The position numbers and the translations under genes were made by a program. Below are positions 34,695 to 45,940 of a DNA stretch of 64,000 bases, one piece after another; position 1 is the first letter of the stretch, and every line of letters starts with the position of its first letter. This stretch comes from Dactylorhiza incarnata. Lineage: Eukaryota > Streptophyta > Magnoliopsida > Asparagales > Orchidaceae. The stretch lies in contig JAWHQI010000121.1 of the NCBI GenBank assembly GCA_033032865.1, positions 5,394,001 through 5,458,000 of the forward strand, in the 5' to 3' direction. Under the pieces are notes generated by a model that was given only the letters and a program-made list of their open reading frames with translations, was not told where the DNA came from and did no database searches.

Positions 34695-36420
34695 TGAAAG
34701 TATCTAGTTGCTACCTAAATCACCTAGAGGGGGTGAATAGGTGGATTCTATGGCTTTTTGCGGAATTAAAAACTTTGATGAAATAAGAGCACACAGAATC
34801 ACAAGCACAGCAAACACAAGGATTTATAGTGGTTCCCGGGAATGGGTATGTCCACTTTCCACCTCACCTATCTAGCTCTCCTGGCTAGACTAGGCTACTT
34901 CACTATAACTTGGATCAAGAATGATCCTACAACTCAGAGTCAAACTCCTACAAGCTCGGAGATCAAAATCTCCTACAACTCGGAGAACAAAATCTCCTAC
35001 AACTCGGAGAACAAAATCTCCTACAACTCGGAGTAAACTACTACACTCGGAAGCAAGCTTCCTACAACTCGAAAGTGAAACTTCCTACTAGCTCGGAGAC
35101 AACACTCCTACAACTCGGAGTAAAACTCCTACACTTGGAAGCAAGCTTCCTACAAAAATATTGTAATGAAATTTTTACAAGACTTTAGATTGATAAACAA
35201 TCTTCTTAAAACTTCTGTAGAAGTTCTTCTTCAGATCTGAAAATAAAAGATCTTCTTCTTCCTTGAATGCAATAGAAATATGGATCTTGAGAGAAGGAAG
35301 AAGAAATCTTGAAATAACTTGATCTGAAACTTAGGAGACAACTAGATCTGAAATGAACTTGATGAAATCTAAAATCTGAGATCTAGTTGACTCTTTTCTT
35401 CAGGAAGAATCGACCAAAAACTTTGTCGGCAGCAGCTATAGCTTTTTGAGAACGAACAGGGCCGACGACGCTTCTGCTACCTTTTTTTATTTCTTTTTGT
35501 TAGGGTTAAATGAAATAACCCTTAGTTACTTATTACATTCTTCTCCAACGGCTCTATGCGAGATTTAAGGACTGAGCAGCACGTGTATTGTACATGGAGA
35601 AAAAGCCCTAAATGCCGAGCCATAAAGAACTGAACCAGAAAGTCGCGATCTTCGATTCGTCTATTTGATATAGCCGAATTTCATTTCAATTCGGCTAAAT
35701 GATATAGCCAAACATCATTAGCCAAATTCGTTTATATCCATTTGAATCATATAGCCGAATTATTTCTGACATCATTTTTCCTTCTAAGTAAGAGCAACAA
35801 CATCTTCAGTTCTTTATGAAAATAGCGTTCGACGAAATCATTTCAAACTTCAGCTCACAGCATTCGACAAAAATACTCAGTCTTAGCGGTCGACGAATTT
35901 GCTCAGTCTCAGCTGTCGACGAATTTAGACTACGTTCGACGAACTCGCCAATTTTCTGCGTTCGACGAATTGCCAATTCTGCGTTCGACGAATTGCCAAT
36001 TCTGCGTTCGACGAAATCCCAATTCTGCGTTCGACGAACAGCTAATTCTCTGCGTTCGACGAATATCCAACTCTGCGTTCGACGAACTCTATGTTGCGTT
36101 CGACGAAATCCTGAATACTTAGGAAAAAAGTTTCTTCCACATCAGCAACAGCTTTCTCTTAGCTCTTCCTTTGTGATTGAAAAAGAAGTACAGCCCAATA
36201 GAGAGATTCCACATGAGTCAACACCTTGGTCCAAACAATGAGGAATTACATTGCATATGCCTGTGTTTGAAGACTCATTGAAATCTGACATTGGTTTGTA
36301 CTTAGTCAATTAAAACTTGCAAACACACATCTAAAGTGTATGATCAAATACAATTACAATTCATCTTAGTTTGAAGGGGGCTTCTTCAAACCAAGGTAAT
36401 TCTGGCTACAATACCCAACA
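34695..36420 (-). repeat. Element D 5' LTR
   Basis: It is 1,726 bp and close to the left copy. It has the same Sirevirus box (34723-34741), the hairpin units (34938-35155), and 12 CGTTCGACGAA-like words (35824-36112), several nearer to consensus than their partners in the left LTR. Confidence 0.94.
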
Positions 36421-37832
36421 GGGGGTGGCTGTGATCGAATAGGCTGGGGCAGATGGGTGTCTTGCTATAGAGGGAGGGGTGCATTTATAGGGGTTGGAGG
36501 AGCCTCCCCTCCTCTTCTTCTCGATGTGGGATTATTCCCCATTAGAGGAGAAGGCTGAGCTCCTCCCAACTGGTTAGGGACAAGTGGCAGCCCCTAAATG
36601 GTGGGTTGTACAACCTATAAGCCTAGCTATGTCATTAAACATGTGAGGGAAAAGGAGCGAGAAGAAAGAGAGAGAGAAAGGAGGGCATCTTACTTTAGGC
36701 CCAAGCCCAAATTAACCTCATGGGTTTAACCTTGAAATCAGAGCCCATTAGGGCCAATTGTGAACCAAGATGAGGCCTTGATGAGTTGGCCTTGGGTGGA
36801 TGCTTTAAATAAGAAAAATCCACTTTTAGTGATTTTGACCAAAGTGAACTATAGGGTGGGTCCCCCTATGTGGGTCTAGGTCAAAGTAGGTCCAAGTCGA
36901 TAGGTGTCAAGCCAAAGTTGGGGTATTTTAGCAAAATCGGTGTGTGCATGCTTTTCGGTGCACCGCAAAACTTGATTTGACCAAATTGACTAACGACGTC
37001 GAAATCAAGTGCAACGATTTATGTTGCTCTCGTATTGGTCATACGAGTCCAATGCAACTAATTGGGGTCAATTCCGAGTACATATGCTTAATTTACTAAA
37101 ACGACGTCGTCGTGACGCGCCGCGACACTCAAAATAGTCGTTTTCTCTAAATGACATCAGATCAGAACGAAACAAGTTCCATTGCACTCGCATCATCTAT
37201 ACAAGTCTTACGCAACTGACGAAAGTCGATTCGGAGCACGTATGCTCCATATACTAAAACGACGTTATCATGACAAGCTACGACACTCAAAATGGTCGTT
37301 TTCTATAAACGACATCAGATCGAGACGAAACGAGTTCCATTGCACTCGTATCAATTATTTGAGTCTAATGCAACTGACGGAAGTCGATTCGGAGCACGTA
37401 TGCTTCATATACTAAAACGATGTTGTCGTGACGCGCTACGATACTCAAAATGGTCATTTTCTCTAAAGGATTTTTGATCGGAATGAAACGAGTTTAGTTG
37501 CACTCGTATCAACTATACGAGTCTAGCGCAGCTGACGGAAGCCGATTCGGAGCACGTATGCTCCATATACAAAAATGGAGTAGTCATGACGCGCTACGAC
37601 ACTCAAAATGGTCGTTTTCTCTAAACAACCTCGAATCGAGACGAACGAAGTTCTGCTGCATATGTACCAATTATATGAGTCTAATGCAACTGACATAAGT
37701 TGATTCGAAGCACGTATGCTCAAAATACTACAAGGGTCATCGACTAGCTTCTAGGGTACCCTACATAGGGTCGAGTCACTTTTATTGAGTCATCTAGGGT
37801 CCTAGTGGTCCAATAAAAATCGAGATGTTACA
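36421..37832 (-). repeat. Element B 5' LTR, part 2 (U3)
   Basis: This continues the B LTR beyond D and ends GAGATGTTACA. A TATA-like box (36482-36489 on the minus strand) is followed upstream by about five 155-158-bp repeats (37010-37735) matching those at 20840-21555. Confidence 0.88.
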
Positions 37833-37837
37833 CTAGT

Positions 37838-37863
37838 GGCCCAATAAATGTCGGGATATTACA
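37838..37863 (-). repeat. LTR C, last 26 bp
   Basis: GGCCCAATAAATGTCGGGAT plus ATTACA matches the end of B's own LTR. Together with the preceding CTAGT it completes LTR C, which B interrupted 26 bp from its end. Confidence 0.85.
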
Positions 37864-39492
37864 CTGCGCCACTTGATTTTTGGATGGGTGAATAGTAAAT
37901 CATGATCGGAGGCACACTTAATGCCTTTTTTTGGAAAATGACAATCATGCCTCCAAGGTGGTCCGGGCAATCTAGGAAGTCTGGGCAGGCTAGCTGGCAA
38001 GATGTGGCATTGACGACATGATCAGTGTTAGTGATGAGTGTGGCGATAAGCACCGTAGCTGTGACGACAATGATGAGCGCGGCGGCGGTGATGATGACGA
38101 AGGCGAGATGTTATGCGCAGTGCATTGAGGCGTGTTGCATACAAGTGCGCGCATCATGCCGCATACCAGACGCTAATGCATAGTGCGTGCAATAACCACA
38201 CGCAGTAACTGTGCGCAATGCATGTAGGAACCACGTGCAGTGCGCACATTAACCTGCGCACAATTGCACGCAGCGAACTGCGCACAATTGCACGTGATTG
38301 ACTGCTCGTCGTTGCGCAGTGTGTGCAGCGTGCAACGTGCACAACGTAACCTTTGAGAGTGTTCTTGTATTTTGCACAGTGTGTGTGTGGTTTATGCCTC
38401 CAGCATGCGGATGCTAGTTCGGTGTGTGTGTAGCCTGCGTGAGCGTGCTCACTGCGCATTCCAGTGTCCGTTTGAGAAACCAAATGAACTCAGAACTAAG
38501 CGAGAAGGAGCTTACTGGAATCATTTTGTCGGGTCGGTCGGTGTCGCGAAGAAAAATCTTTGATTCGACCGAACTATTTTTGGGTAATCCCATCATTTGG
38601 CCCAATTTTTGAGGTTGTTTACATAGAGAACCTCAAAATTTTCTGATTTATGGATCGAGGTAATTCATTGTTGCTAAAGTGTTAGAAAAAACTTGCTTTG
38701 CTAGGAAAATATTTGTGGGGAGCGCGTAAGATTGTTGATCTTGCGGACATGTTTGCACTTCTGTGAGTATTAGGGCATGAGTATTGGAGACATGCTTAGA
38801 TATGTGTGGTTAGTAATGTGTGTGCTTAAATGCATGTGCGTGTGTTGATGCAAAACAGACTTATGTATGTGGGCGTGAAAGCACACTTTATTGCTAGTGG
38901 GCCCAAATGGCAGAGTGAATCTGAGTGACCGGAGGGTATGCATGGCACGCAAGTGTCCATGTTGGCATAAATTATGCGCGATTATGCGGCATAAGTTATT
39001 GTTCATGCCCCGGTGCGGGTAAGGGGGTGTTCCCATGACTTATATAGTCGTTTATGGAAACATGCATGGTGCAAGTGTTTGGATGCAAACGTGCGCTGAG
39101 CGCAGATATTTTTACTTTGTGTGCACGACTTGATCGGAGGAAGATGTGCTTATTGGAGATACGTGGGGGAATGATATTATCGCATGGCTGTAGAGGAGAG
39201 CAGACCCTCTTTGACCGGTGGACGCTGAGTCCTTCAGAAAGTGGCACGAGTCTTGTATGGTAAACCTTTTTGTGTGAGGGCGCCTTATGGTGGTTCGTGC
39301 GTGTGCGAACATGCTGCAGTGTCGTGCATGCATGAACAATTTACTGAGCAATGCGCACATGAACGTGTTGAGAGGTTCTGTGGGCGTGAACGTGTTGCAG
39401 AGAAGTGCACATATGAACGTGCGAGAGAGCGGTGCACTCACAATCATGATGAATGGCGGCTCATAAATGAACTTTCGGGCATAGGTTACCAG
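37864..39492. repeat. Unassigned repeat-like region rich in TGCGCA words
   Basis: There is no credible coding frame. Between 38110 and 38470 and again between 39300 and 39450 it is dense in TGCGCA/TGCGCAC, CACGTG and ATGAACGTG words. A CTGCGCACAATTGCACG unit occurs twice near 38272-38312. The style resembles the U3 of the neighbouring LTRs, but no LTR ends or partner copy are found. Element F interrupts it at 39492/50723. Confidence 0.4.
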
Positions 39493-40864
39493 TGAAAGTG
39501 AGGTTAGATCTTAGATTTACTCTAGAGGGGGGGTGAATAGAGTATTAAAAACTTTTAATTAGTTTTTATAGCGGAATTAAAATATTGATATATATGTGTG
39601 TATAGCAAAGTGAATTATAAAACAGAATAAAACAAATCACACATCACAGAAAAGTAAACACAATCACAGAGGACACACAGATCTATAGTGGTTCCCCAAT
39701 CAACCTGGGCACATCCACTCTTCTACCACACTTCGTAGGAATCCACTACAGGTTTATGCTCAGGTGCCCTGCCACCAAATGGAGTTTTGATCAGGTGCCC
39801 AAAACACCAACCACAGGTTTTTGTTCAGGTGCCCTGCCACCAAAAAGATAACTTTTGAAGGGAGTTAAAACCCTGTACAAGATGGAAATGAAAGGTTAAG
39901 AAGTTCTTCTCTGTCAACAATCTGAAAGAAGACTAATGAAAATGTTGATGTAAAGCTCCCCCTGTCTGATAGAAATAGTTGACAGTTGGTGGAGAAGCTT
40001 TCACTTGAATAAAATAAATCTTCTTGATAGCTGATTAATCTGAGAGAATGAGTTCCTAAGATTGTTGTTGCTCTTTGAAGATTTGAACTTGCAGCAAGAA
40101 TCTGAGAGAGTGTTTTGATGTTCTCAGAGGAATGAAGGTGTTGCTTGAGGAAGAAGATGACTGAATATTTTTAACTGTCTGTACTTCTTCTTCTTCTTTT
40201 CTAAAATCGTTTGTAAAGATGTTTGTCTCTCTCTTTGTCTCTAATATCTTCCTTCTTTGATAATATATTATGATTTGAATTTCAAATCTTCTAATTTAAG
40301 GAATAGAATAATCTGACTTGAATCCTTCTCGGAACTGCAACAGCCACCAAAACGATTTTGGCAGGTCCTTTATTTCCTTTGACGTATAATATTCCTTTTG
40401 CATTAAATGTCAACGGCTATATTATCTTGGAATAAGAGAATAGAAGTAAAATATTATGGAGAGATAAAATCTTTGTCTTATTTGGAATAGATCTGCTGCT
40501 GGATTGATCTGAGAGATGAATTCGTCGATCTGAAAGTTGAAATAGTCGATCTAAACTTCTGATGCTAATTCATCGAACGCAGAGCTGAGTTCGTCGACCG
40601 CTGAGATGAGAAGTTCGTCGACCGCTGAGACTGGCTGAATAGCTTGATTTCGTCGAACAGAAGCTAGCCGTTCAACGAACTTAGAAGGGAGTTCGTCGAA
40701 CGCAGTAAGCATTTCGTCGAACGCAGAAACTTAACTTTTTTCCTTAAGTTCTAGCTAACTTAACAGCCTAAAACCTAGACCCTTAGACTATACAGTGGGG
40801 TCAACTTAGTCCTAGTCAACAGATAGTGATCCTATCCCAAATCAGTAATAGGGTTGTTCCAACA
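39493..40864 (-). repeat. Element F 3' LTR
   Basis: It runs from TGAAAGTGAGG to TGTTCCAACA, with the Sirevirus box at 39521-39540. Two GGTGCCCTGCCACCAAA units lie at 39761-39845. The TTCGTCGAACGC array (40516-40735) lies in U3, 130-350 bp from the LTR start in element orientation. Confidence 0.95.
40516..40735. repeat. TTCGTCGAACGC array in LTR F (left)
   Basis: Seven copies read TTCGTCGAACG-like on the plus strand and one reads the other way (CGTTCAACGAA, near 40671). The right LTR has the same series (50404-50587) minus one 21-bp unit. Confidence 0.92.
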
Positions 40865-40885
40865 ATCTCCCCCTATTTGGGTTAG
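40865..40885 (-). other. Polypurine tract of element F
   Basis: The minus strand reads AAATAGGGGGAGAT directly inside the 3' LTR, the usual second-strand primer site. Confidence 0.85.
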
Positions 40886-41152
40886 GACACTATTTGACAA
40901 TCATTCAAATAATAAACAACAGAAAAACAAACAGGAGAGCATATATATCTGACAGAATGTAAATTCATTTCAGCAGATAGAATATAATATAGTGCTCTGA
41001 GTTTATAAACATTACAAAAATAATAAAATCCAAATAATTAAGAACTTTTGTCCTTTTTAGAAGAAGGCTTGAAGATAATCTGCCTATTGGGATTTTCTAA
41101 TTCCTTCTTTCTTATGTAAAGATCCTGAGCTCCTAGTATGGTTTGAGATTTA

Positions 41153-43764
41153 CGTACCTTGAACAACCACGATTTTTGGGTGCTTCATTAAGTAATCTTC
41201 AGCCTTGAAAAAAAGCTTTGAGCCATACCTTTCAAATTCCTGCATTCTGAACTCTGACATTGTTGAGTACTGAGAGAAATCTTTACCTTCAGCTTTTGCT
41301 TTGTTGATCTGAGCTGTGGCAATACATTCTCTGAACCTAGCCACTTGAGCTATCCTTTCTGCTTCTGAATCAACTTGAGAAGAAGGCCTTTCATCAAGAT
41401 CACTGGCCTGAATTGAAGGTTGGTCAGAGTGAAGATTTCTTTGTCTGTGCAAAGATCCATCAGATATAGGCATATTGTATGGTTGAGAGGGAATAATATC
41501 TGATTTCTCTTGAGGAACATTAGCTGATCTTGAAGAAGGAGGAGCCCTGGCAGATCCTGATCTCTGAGATCCATAGGAACTACCAGGTCTCTTTCCTGAA
41601 CTTCTTTACTGAGAAGAGGAGGACATCCCTGCTGCTCCTGCTGCTGGAGGAGGAGGAGGAGGAGGAGGAGGATTAAACTTGACTGGCTTGTCTGAAAAAT
41701 AACCAATTTTCCTCATCTTCTTTCTTCTATTATTCTCATTCCTAGAGAATCTCATCCAAGCTGGAGAGTCCTTTGTAAGAGAAATACAATGAAGAATATA
41801 ATAGGGAATGTCATTGTTACTAGAAGGAAGCTTAGGGACAACCTTTGACTTTGATTTCCTTTTCTTTCTCTTCTTATAGGATGAGTCATCAGAATCATCA
41901 TCTTCATCAGAATCATCAGAAGATTGGACTGGATTATCATAAGGGTCGTCAATAAATTTAAGAGTTTTAGAAACTCCTTGCTCATGAGCTGCATCTTGCT
42001 CTTTAAATATTTCATCAAAATCTAGTAGGGGGAATCATCAAAAACAAAAGTTGGAGGTGAATTCACCAAGCCAACTTCCTCTGTTGGTGGAGATGAATCT
42101 GTACTTGGAACTGGAACTGGAATACTTTTGATGATTTTCTTTAACATAACTTTATTAATAGGAGCTGTGTAGGGAATTATAGCTTTTGAAAAATCTGAAA
42201 ACTGAGGTAAGCTGTTGAAAACTGTATTGAATTTTGAAAGCAAATAAATAATATCTATGGAAGGGGAAATAGAGATATTATTTATTGAAACTGAATCCAA
42301 AACTGTTACTGTATCTGCTGCATCAGCTATATCTGCAATATCATCAATATCTACTGTATTATCAACTGTATCTACAATCATATCATCTGGAGCACCTCTG
42401 CTGACACTTGGAGCTTCTTCATCAGACATCTCCCCCTGCCTAGATTCAGGGAGACCTGAATCTAGGCCCCTAGAAGAAGGGAAAGGTGGAAAGGAGGTAG
42501 AGAAGGAAGCTATTGTAGAGGTTAGGTCAGAAAGGGCTTGAAGAATTGGAGCAAGCTTTGCATCCAGGAGGGCATCTAGCTTTGGATATATGTGATCAAA
42601 AATTTGATCAGCTAGAGAAGAAAAGTTGACATAGACAAAATCTGGTTGATTTGAGGATGATGGGGTAGAAGAGGATGGAATGGAGGAGGGTAAAAATATG
42701 TTTGTTGCATTGACTGTAGGTGGAGTGGTATCTTGATGGATAGGAGATGAAGGGTGGATAGGTGACTAGTGGGGAACATGGATGGGAGAGAGAGGTGGAG
42801 AAATGTTGGGAGGTAGAAGATTGAAGGAAGGAGGTGGAATGTCATCAACAGGGGATGGAGAATTTGGAGGAGGAATAATTTCTTCAGAAGAGATCATTTG
42901 AGGAGGTGGAGATGGGAGAGGAGGAGAAGAAACAACAGGAACTTCTGGAAGGGTTAGGGGAGTGACTTGATCAGTCCTTGTGCCTTCAGAAGCTTGCCTG
43001 GGGGTATCTGCCCTTGGATTCTTCATAGGGATCACCTTGTCCCACTTACCAAAAAGTGTTGAGGTCAGCCTTTTGCTGGCATTAATGGTCACCTTGGGAG
43101 AGACCAAAAGGTATGGGTGCCTTTCCTGAAGAATAATTCCCAATATTCTTCCATAACAGACATTCTCCTTACTTACTTTCTTCTTAATGGATTCAAACAG
43201 AATCAATCCCCAATTCAATTTCTTCTTTTCCACCAAGGCCACCATCAAAAGAAATTGGTGTCTGGTAATATAGTCATGAGCAGATGTTTTGCCCAGCAAA
43301 ACGTTTCCAACAATATCTGCTAAGAATTTGTATTCTTTTGACAAATTCTTTTTCAACAAATGGTTAGGGTTTCCACTGGAGTGACCCATCTTAACCAAAG
43401 CATTTTCAAATTCAACAGAACTGATATCCAGTTCATCATCACCATTCACAAAACCAAAAACTTCAGTTAAAATTTCTGGAGATAGGAAAACATGTTTCCC
43501 TGAGATGGTTCCTAATAAAGTATCACTCTCGGCCTTAACTGTGTAAACTCATTCCTTGACTTCTGCCACTGGTAATTTTATCCTGGTGCTCATAAACTTC
43601 TTCATTTGATGTACTTCAAAGAGTCGAAGAATATCCTGGAACACCTGGTCGGATCGAGCGAACGACTCCATGTCGATGTCGAAACCAGCGTCAAACTTCG
43701 TTGAATACAACACCGCTTGAGAAATCGCCATTGTTCTTGCAAAAGAAAACACGATCAAGTGCAA
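41153..43764 (-). pseudogene. Element F accessory ORF after pol, proline- and acid-rich
   Basis: One frame runs from 43764 (or the ATG at 43731, MAISQAVLYSTKF) to about 42025, broken by a TGA near 43547 and a TAG near 42764. After a one-base shift near 42025 it continues to 41153 with one more stop near 41610. The N-terminal 250 residues (LKKNLSKEYKFLADIVGNVLLGKTSAHDYITRHQF and following) resemble the putative plant transposon protein domain found in extra ORFs of plant retroelements. Then come a proline-rich linker, an aspartate-rich segment, a basic SYKKRKKRKSKSK stretch (possible nuclear signal) and a polyproline run from a GGA microsatellite. No membrane segment is visible, which speaks against an envelope role. 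Function unknown. Confidence 0.65.
41645..41672. repeat. GGA trinucleotide microsatellite
   Basis: About nine GGA/GGAG units encode a polyproline run on the minus strand of the accessory ORF. Confidence 0.85.
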
Positions 43765-44082
43765 AGGAACTGGAGGGAAAAGCTATTTCTATAGTCGCAA
43801 AGACAGAATGAAATAAAAGATTGATTATATAGAAAGATCGGAGAAGGGGGCACACATTCTTAGAACGAGGTATGGCTAACCCTAATAAAATCAGAAGTCG
43901 AAAAGACTTAGGTCTTCGTCAGACTGCGTTCGACGAAAATTTTGTTTTCGTCGATCCCTGTTCGACGATCGAGATTGCCTTTGTTGATCCTGAAGTTAAA
44001 AGGTTTTGTCGATCTCCGTTCGACAAACGATTCAATTTCATCGTCCTCCGTTCGACGAAATGAGGGGATAAATAGAATTTTT
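43765..44082 (-). other. Leader between RNase H and accessory ORF with TTCGACGAA words
   Basis: The 318-bp gap has no protein similarity. Between 43925 and 44063 it carries about six words of the LTR motif (CGTTCGACGAA, TTCGTCGAT, GTTCGACGATCG, CGTTCGACAAA), mostly in the orientation opposite to the LTR array. It may hold a promoter or splice acceptor for the accessory ORF; I cannot identify either with confidence. Confidence 0.55.
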
Positions 44083-44650
44083 TTTTCAATAGATTGAATC
44101 TCCATCTATCATTCCTAGCTGATTTATAAAGAAGATAAGCTTCTTTTCATCCAAGGGTTTGGCGAAAATATCAGCTCTTTGCAAATCAGAAGAAATAAAT
44201 TGTAGGAAAATTTTATTTTTATCCACATTATCTCTGATAAAGTGGTGCCTAATTTCTATGTGTTTAGTCCTACTATGGAGAAATGGATTTTGTGTTATAG
44301 ATATTGCACTAGTATTTTCACAAAATATAATTGAATTATTTAGATTGATCCCATAGTCTAGGAGCTGATTTTGTATCCACGGTATCTGTGAGCAGCAACT
44401 GCCTGCAGCTATATATTCAGCTTCAGCTGTTGATGTAGACACAGATGTATGTTTCTTACAAAACCAAGACACAAGCCTATCACCAAGAAACTGGCAAGTT
44501 CCTGATGTGCTTTTCCTGTCTACACTGCATCCAGCATAATCTGAATCTGAGAATCCAGTTAATTCAAATTCAGATGCAGTTGGATACCAGAGTCCTAGAT
44601 TTGGACAACCCTTTATATATCTCAAAATTGTTTTTAATAAAATTAGGTGA
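44083..44650 (-). pseudogene. Element F RNase H
   Basis: The frame is open from about 44625: TGFSDSDYAGCSVDRKSTSG, then STAEAEYIAAGSCCSQIPWIQNQL and CENTSAISITQNPFLHSRTKHIEIRHHFIRD. The acidic residues of the Copia RNase H active site (D of DSDYA, E of EAEY, D/E near CEN) are present. It ends naturally after MIDGDSIY. RNase H removes the RNA template and sets the PPT primer. The segment itself looks intact but is separated from RT by a stop near 44650. Confidence 0.88.
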
Positions 44651-45940
44651 GATTATTTGGGGTTAACTTGAAACCTCACACAAATACAAGTAGCAAACAT
44701 TATATCAGGCCTACTTACTGTTAAATAAAGTAGTGAGCCAACAATTGCTCTATATACTTTTTGATCAACAGGTTTCCCTGATTCATCGTTATCAACAACA
44801 GCATTAGAGGGCATGGGTGTTTTCATGGTGGAAGAATCTGACATACCAAATCTTTTCACTAATTCCTTAGCATACTTCGATTGGGATATGAAGATTCCAT
44901 TTGGAGTTTGCTTCACTTGAAGACCAAGGAAGTATGATAGTTCACCCATACTACTCATTTCAAATTTAGATTGCATTAGATCAGAAAACCTTTTGCATAA
45001 ATTTGAATCAGTAGAGCCAAAGATAATATCATCTACATATATTTGAACTAGTAAAGTTTGATTTTTATGTATCCTGAAAAATATGGTTTTATCAACTATG
45101 CCTCTACAGAAATTGTTTTCCAAAAGACAACTAGCTAAGGTCTCATACCATGCTCTGGGAGCTTGTTTGAGACCATAGAGAGCTTTATTAAGCATAAATA
45201 CATAGGAGGAGTGAGTTGGAGAGATGAAACCTGGTGGTTGTTCCACATAGACTTCTTCTTTGATGTCTCCATTTTAAAATGCACTCTTCACATCCATTTT
45301 ATATACCTTGAATTTCTTGAATGCAGCAAAGGCCAGAAAAATCCTGATAGCTTCAAGTCTTGCAATAGGAGCAAAGGTCTGATCAAAATCAATTCCTTCT
45401 TCCTGTGAATATCCTTGGGCTACCAATCTTGCTTTGTTTCTGACTATGTTGCCTTGATCATCTAGCTTGTTCCTGAAGACCCATTTAGTGTCAATGACCG
45501 GATGGCCCTTTGGTCTTGGAACCATATCCCAAACCTTGTTCCTTTCAAATTGATTGAGCTCCTCTTGCATTGCAAGAATCCAGTTTGGATCTTGTTCTGC
45601 ATCTTTTATGGATTGAGGTTCAATCTGTGATAGGAAACAAGTGTGCATCTGATTTTGGTGTAGTTGATGCCTTGTTTGAACACCTGCTGAAATATCTCCA
45701 ATCACTTGTGATATTGGATGATCTCTAACTGTGATGTGATCAACAGTTTGAGTTGGTTCGACAATAGTATCCACTTGGGGAATTTGTTCAGCTGTCACTT
45801 GATTTGATTTGTCAGCAAGATCTTCTGGATTATCTTTTTCTTCACCGTCTTCAAGTGTTTGAGTTGATGGAAGTAGAGAATCTCCTTTCTGTAGATTTAA
45901 TCCATTGAGCTCTTTCACATAGAGCTGGTACCTGCAATGT
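44651..45940 (-). pseudogene. Element F reverse transcriptase
   Basis: The N-terminal part (45918-45274) has [48 protein letters not shown] and YKMDVKSAF, then a stop where Leu is expected (near 45272). The second part (45246-44653) continues EQPPGF, LNKALYGLKQAPRAWY, the catalytic YVDD (about 45028-45039), FLGLQVKQ and SLLYLTVSRPDIMFA, ending at a stop near 44650. It is the Copia enzyme that copies element RNA inside particles. Confidence 0.92.

Larger units (their letters stand above)
28824..36420 (-). mobile_element. Element D: gag-only Copia (Sirevirus-like) element inside the LTR of B
   Basis: The LTRs are 28824-30553 and 34695-36420 and differ by few substitutions. Flanks are GGGCG (28819-28823) and GGGGG (36421-36425), a target duplication with one mismatch, and the uninterrupted B LTR supports the empty site. 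The PBS is beside the right LTR, so the element reads on the minus strand. Internally only gag is found, and it ends at VWVPKGN, with no protease or polymerase. It is the second gag-only Copia element in this window. It was later hit by solo LTR E. Confidence 0.92.
16857..37837 (-). mobile_element. Element B: chromovirus-type Ty3/Gypsy element with very long LTRs, inserted in LTR C
   Basis: The LTRs are 16862-21654 (4,793 bp) and 25564-37832, the latter interrupted by element D; its own length is about 4,670 bp. The duplication CTAGT at 16857-16861 and 37833-37837 is exact. The internal region is only 3.9 kb and encodes, on the minus strand, gag, RT, RNase H, integrase and a C-terminal chromodomain-like segment. 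This order plus a tRNA-Met PBS and a GAGGACGAAAAT-type pre-PPT fits Tekay/Del chromoviruses. The coding part is heavily broken, so the insertion is old. Confidence 0.88.

Noticed and set aside
38372..38612. Cysteine-rich small frame
   Set aside because: It is short, overlaps frames on the opposite strand and follows the TGCGCA/TGTG-rich composition.
41153..43764. Envelope gene of an infectious retrovirus-like element
   Set aside because: No signal peptide, membrane segment or cysteine pattern is visible in the accessory ORF of F.
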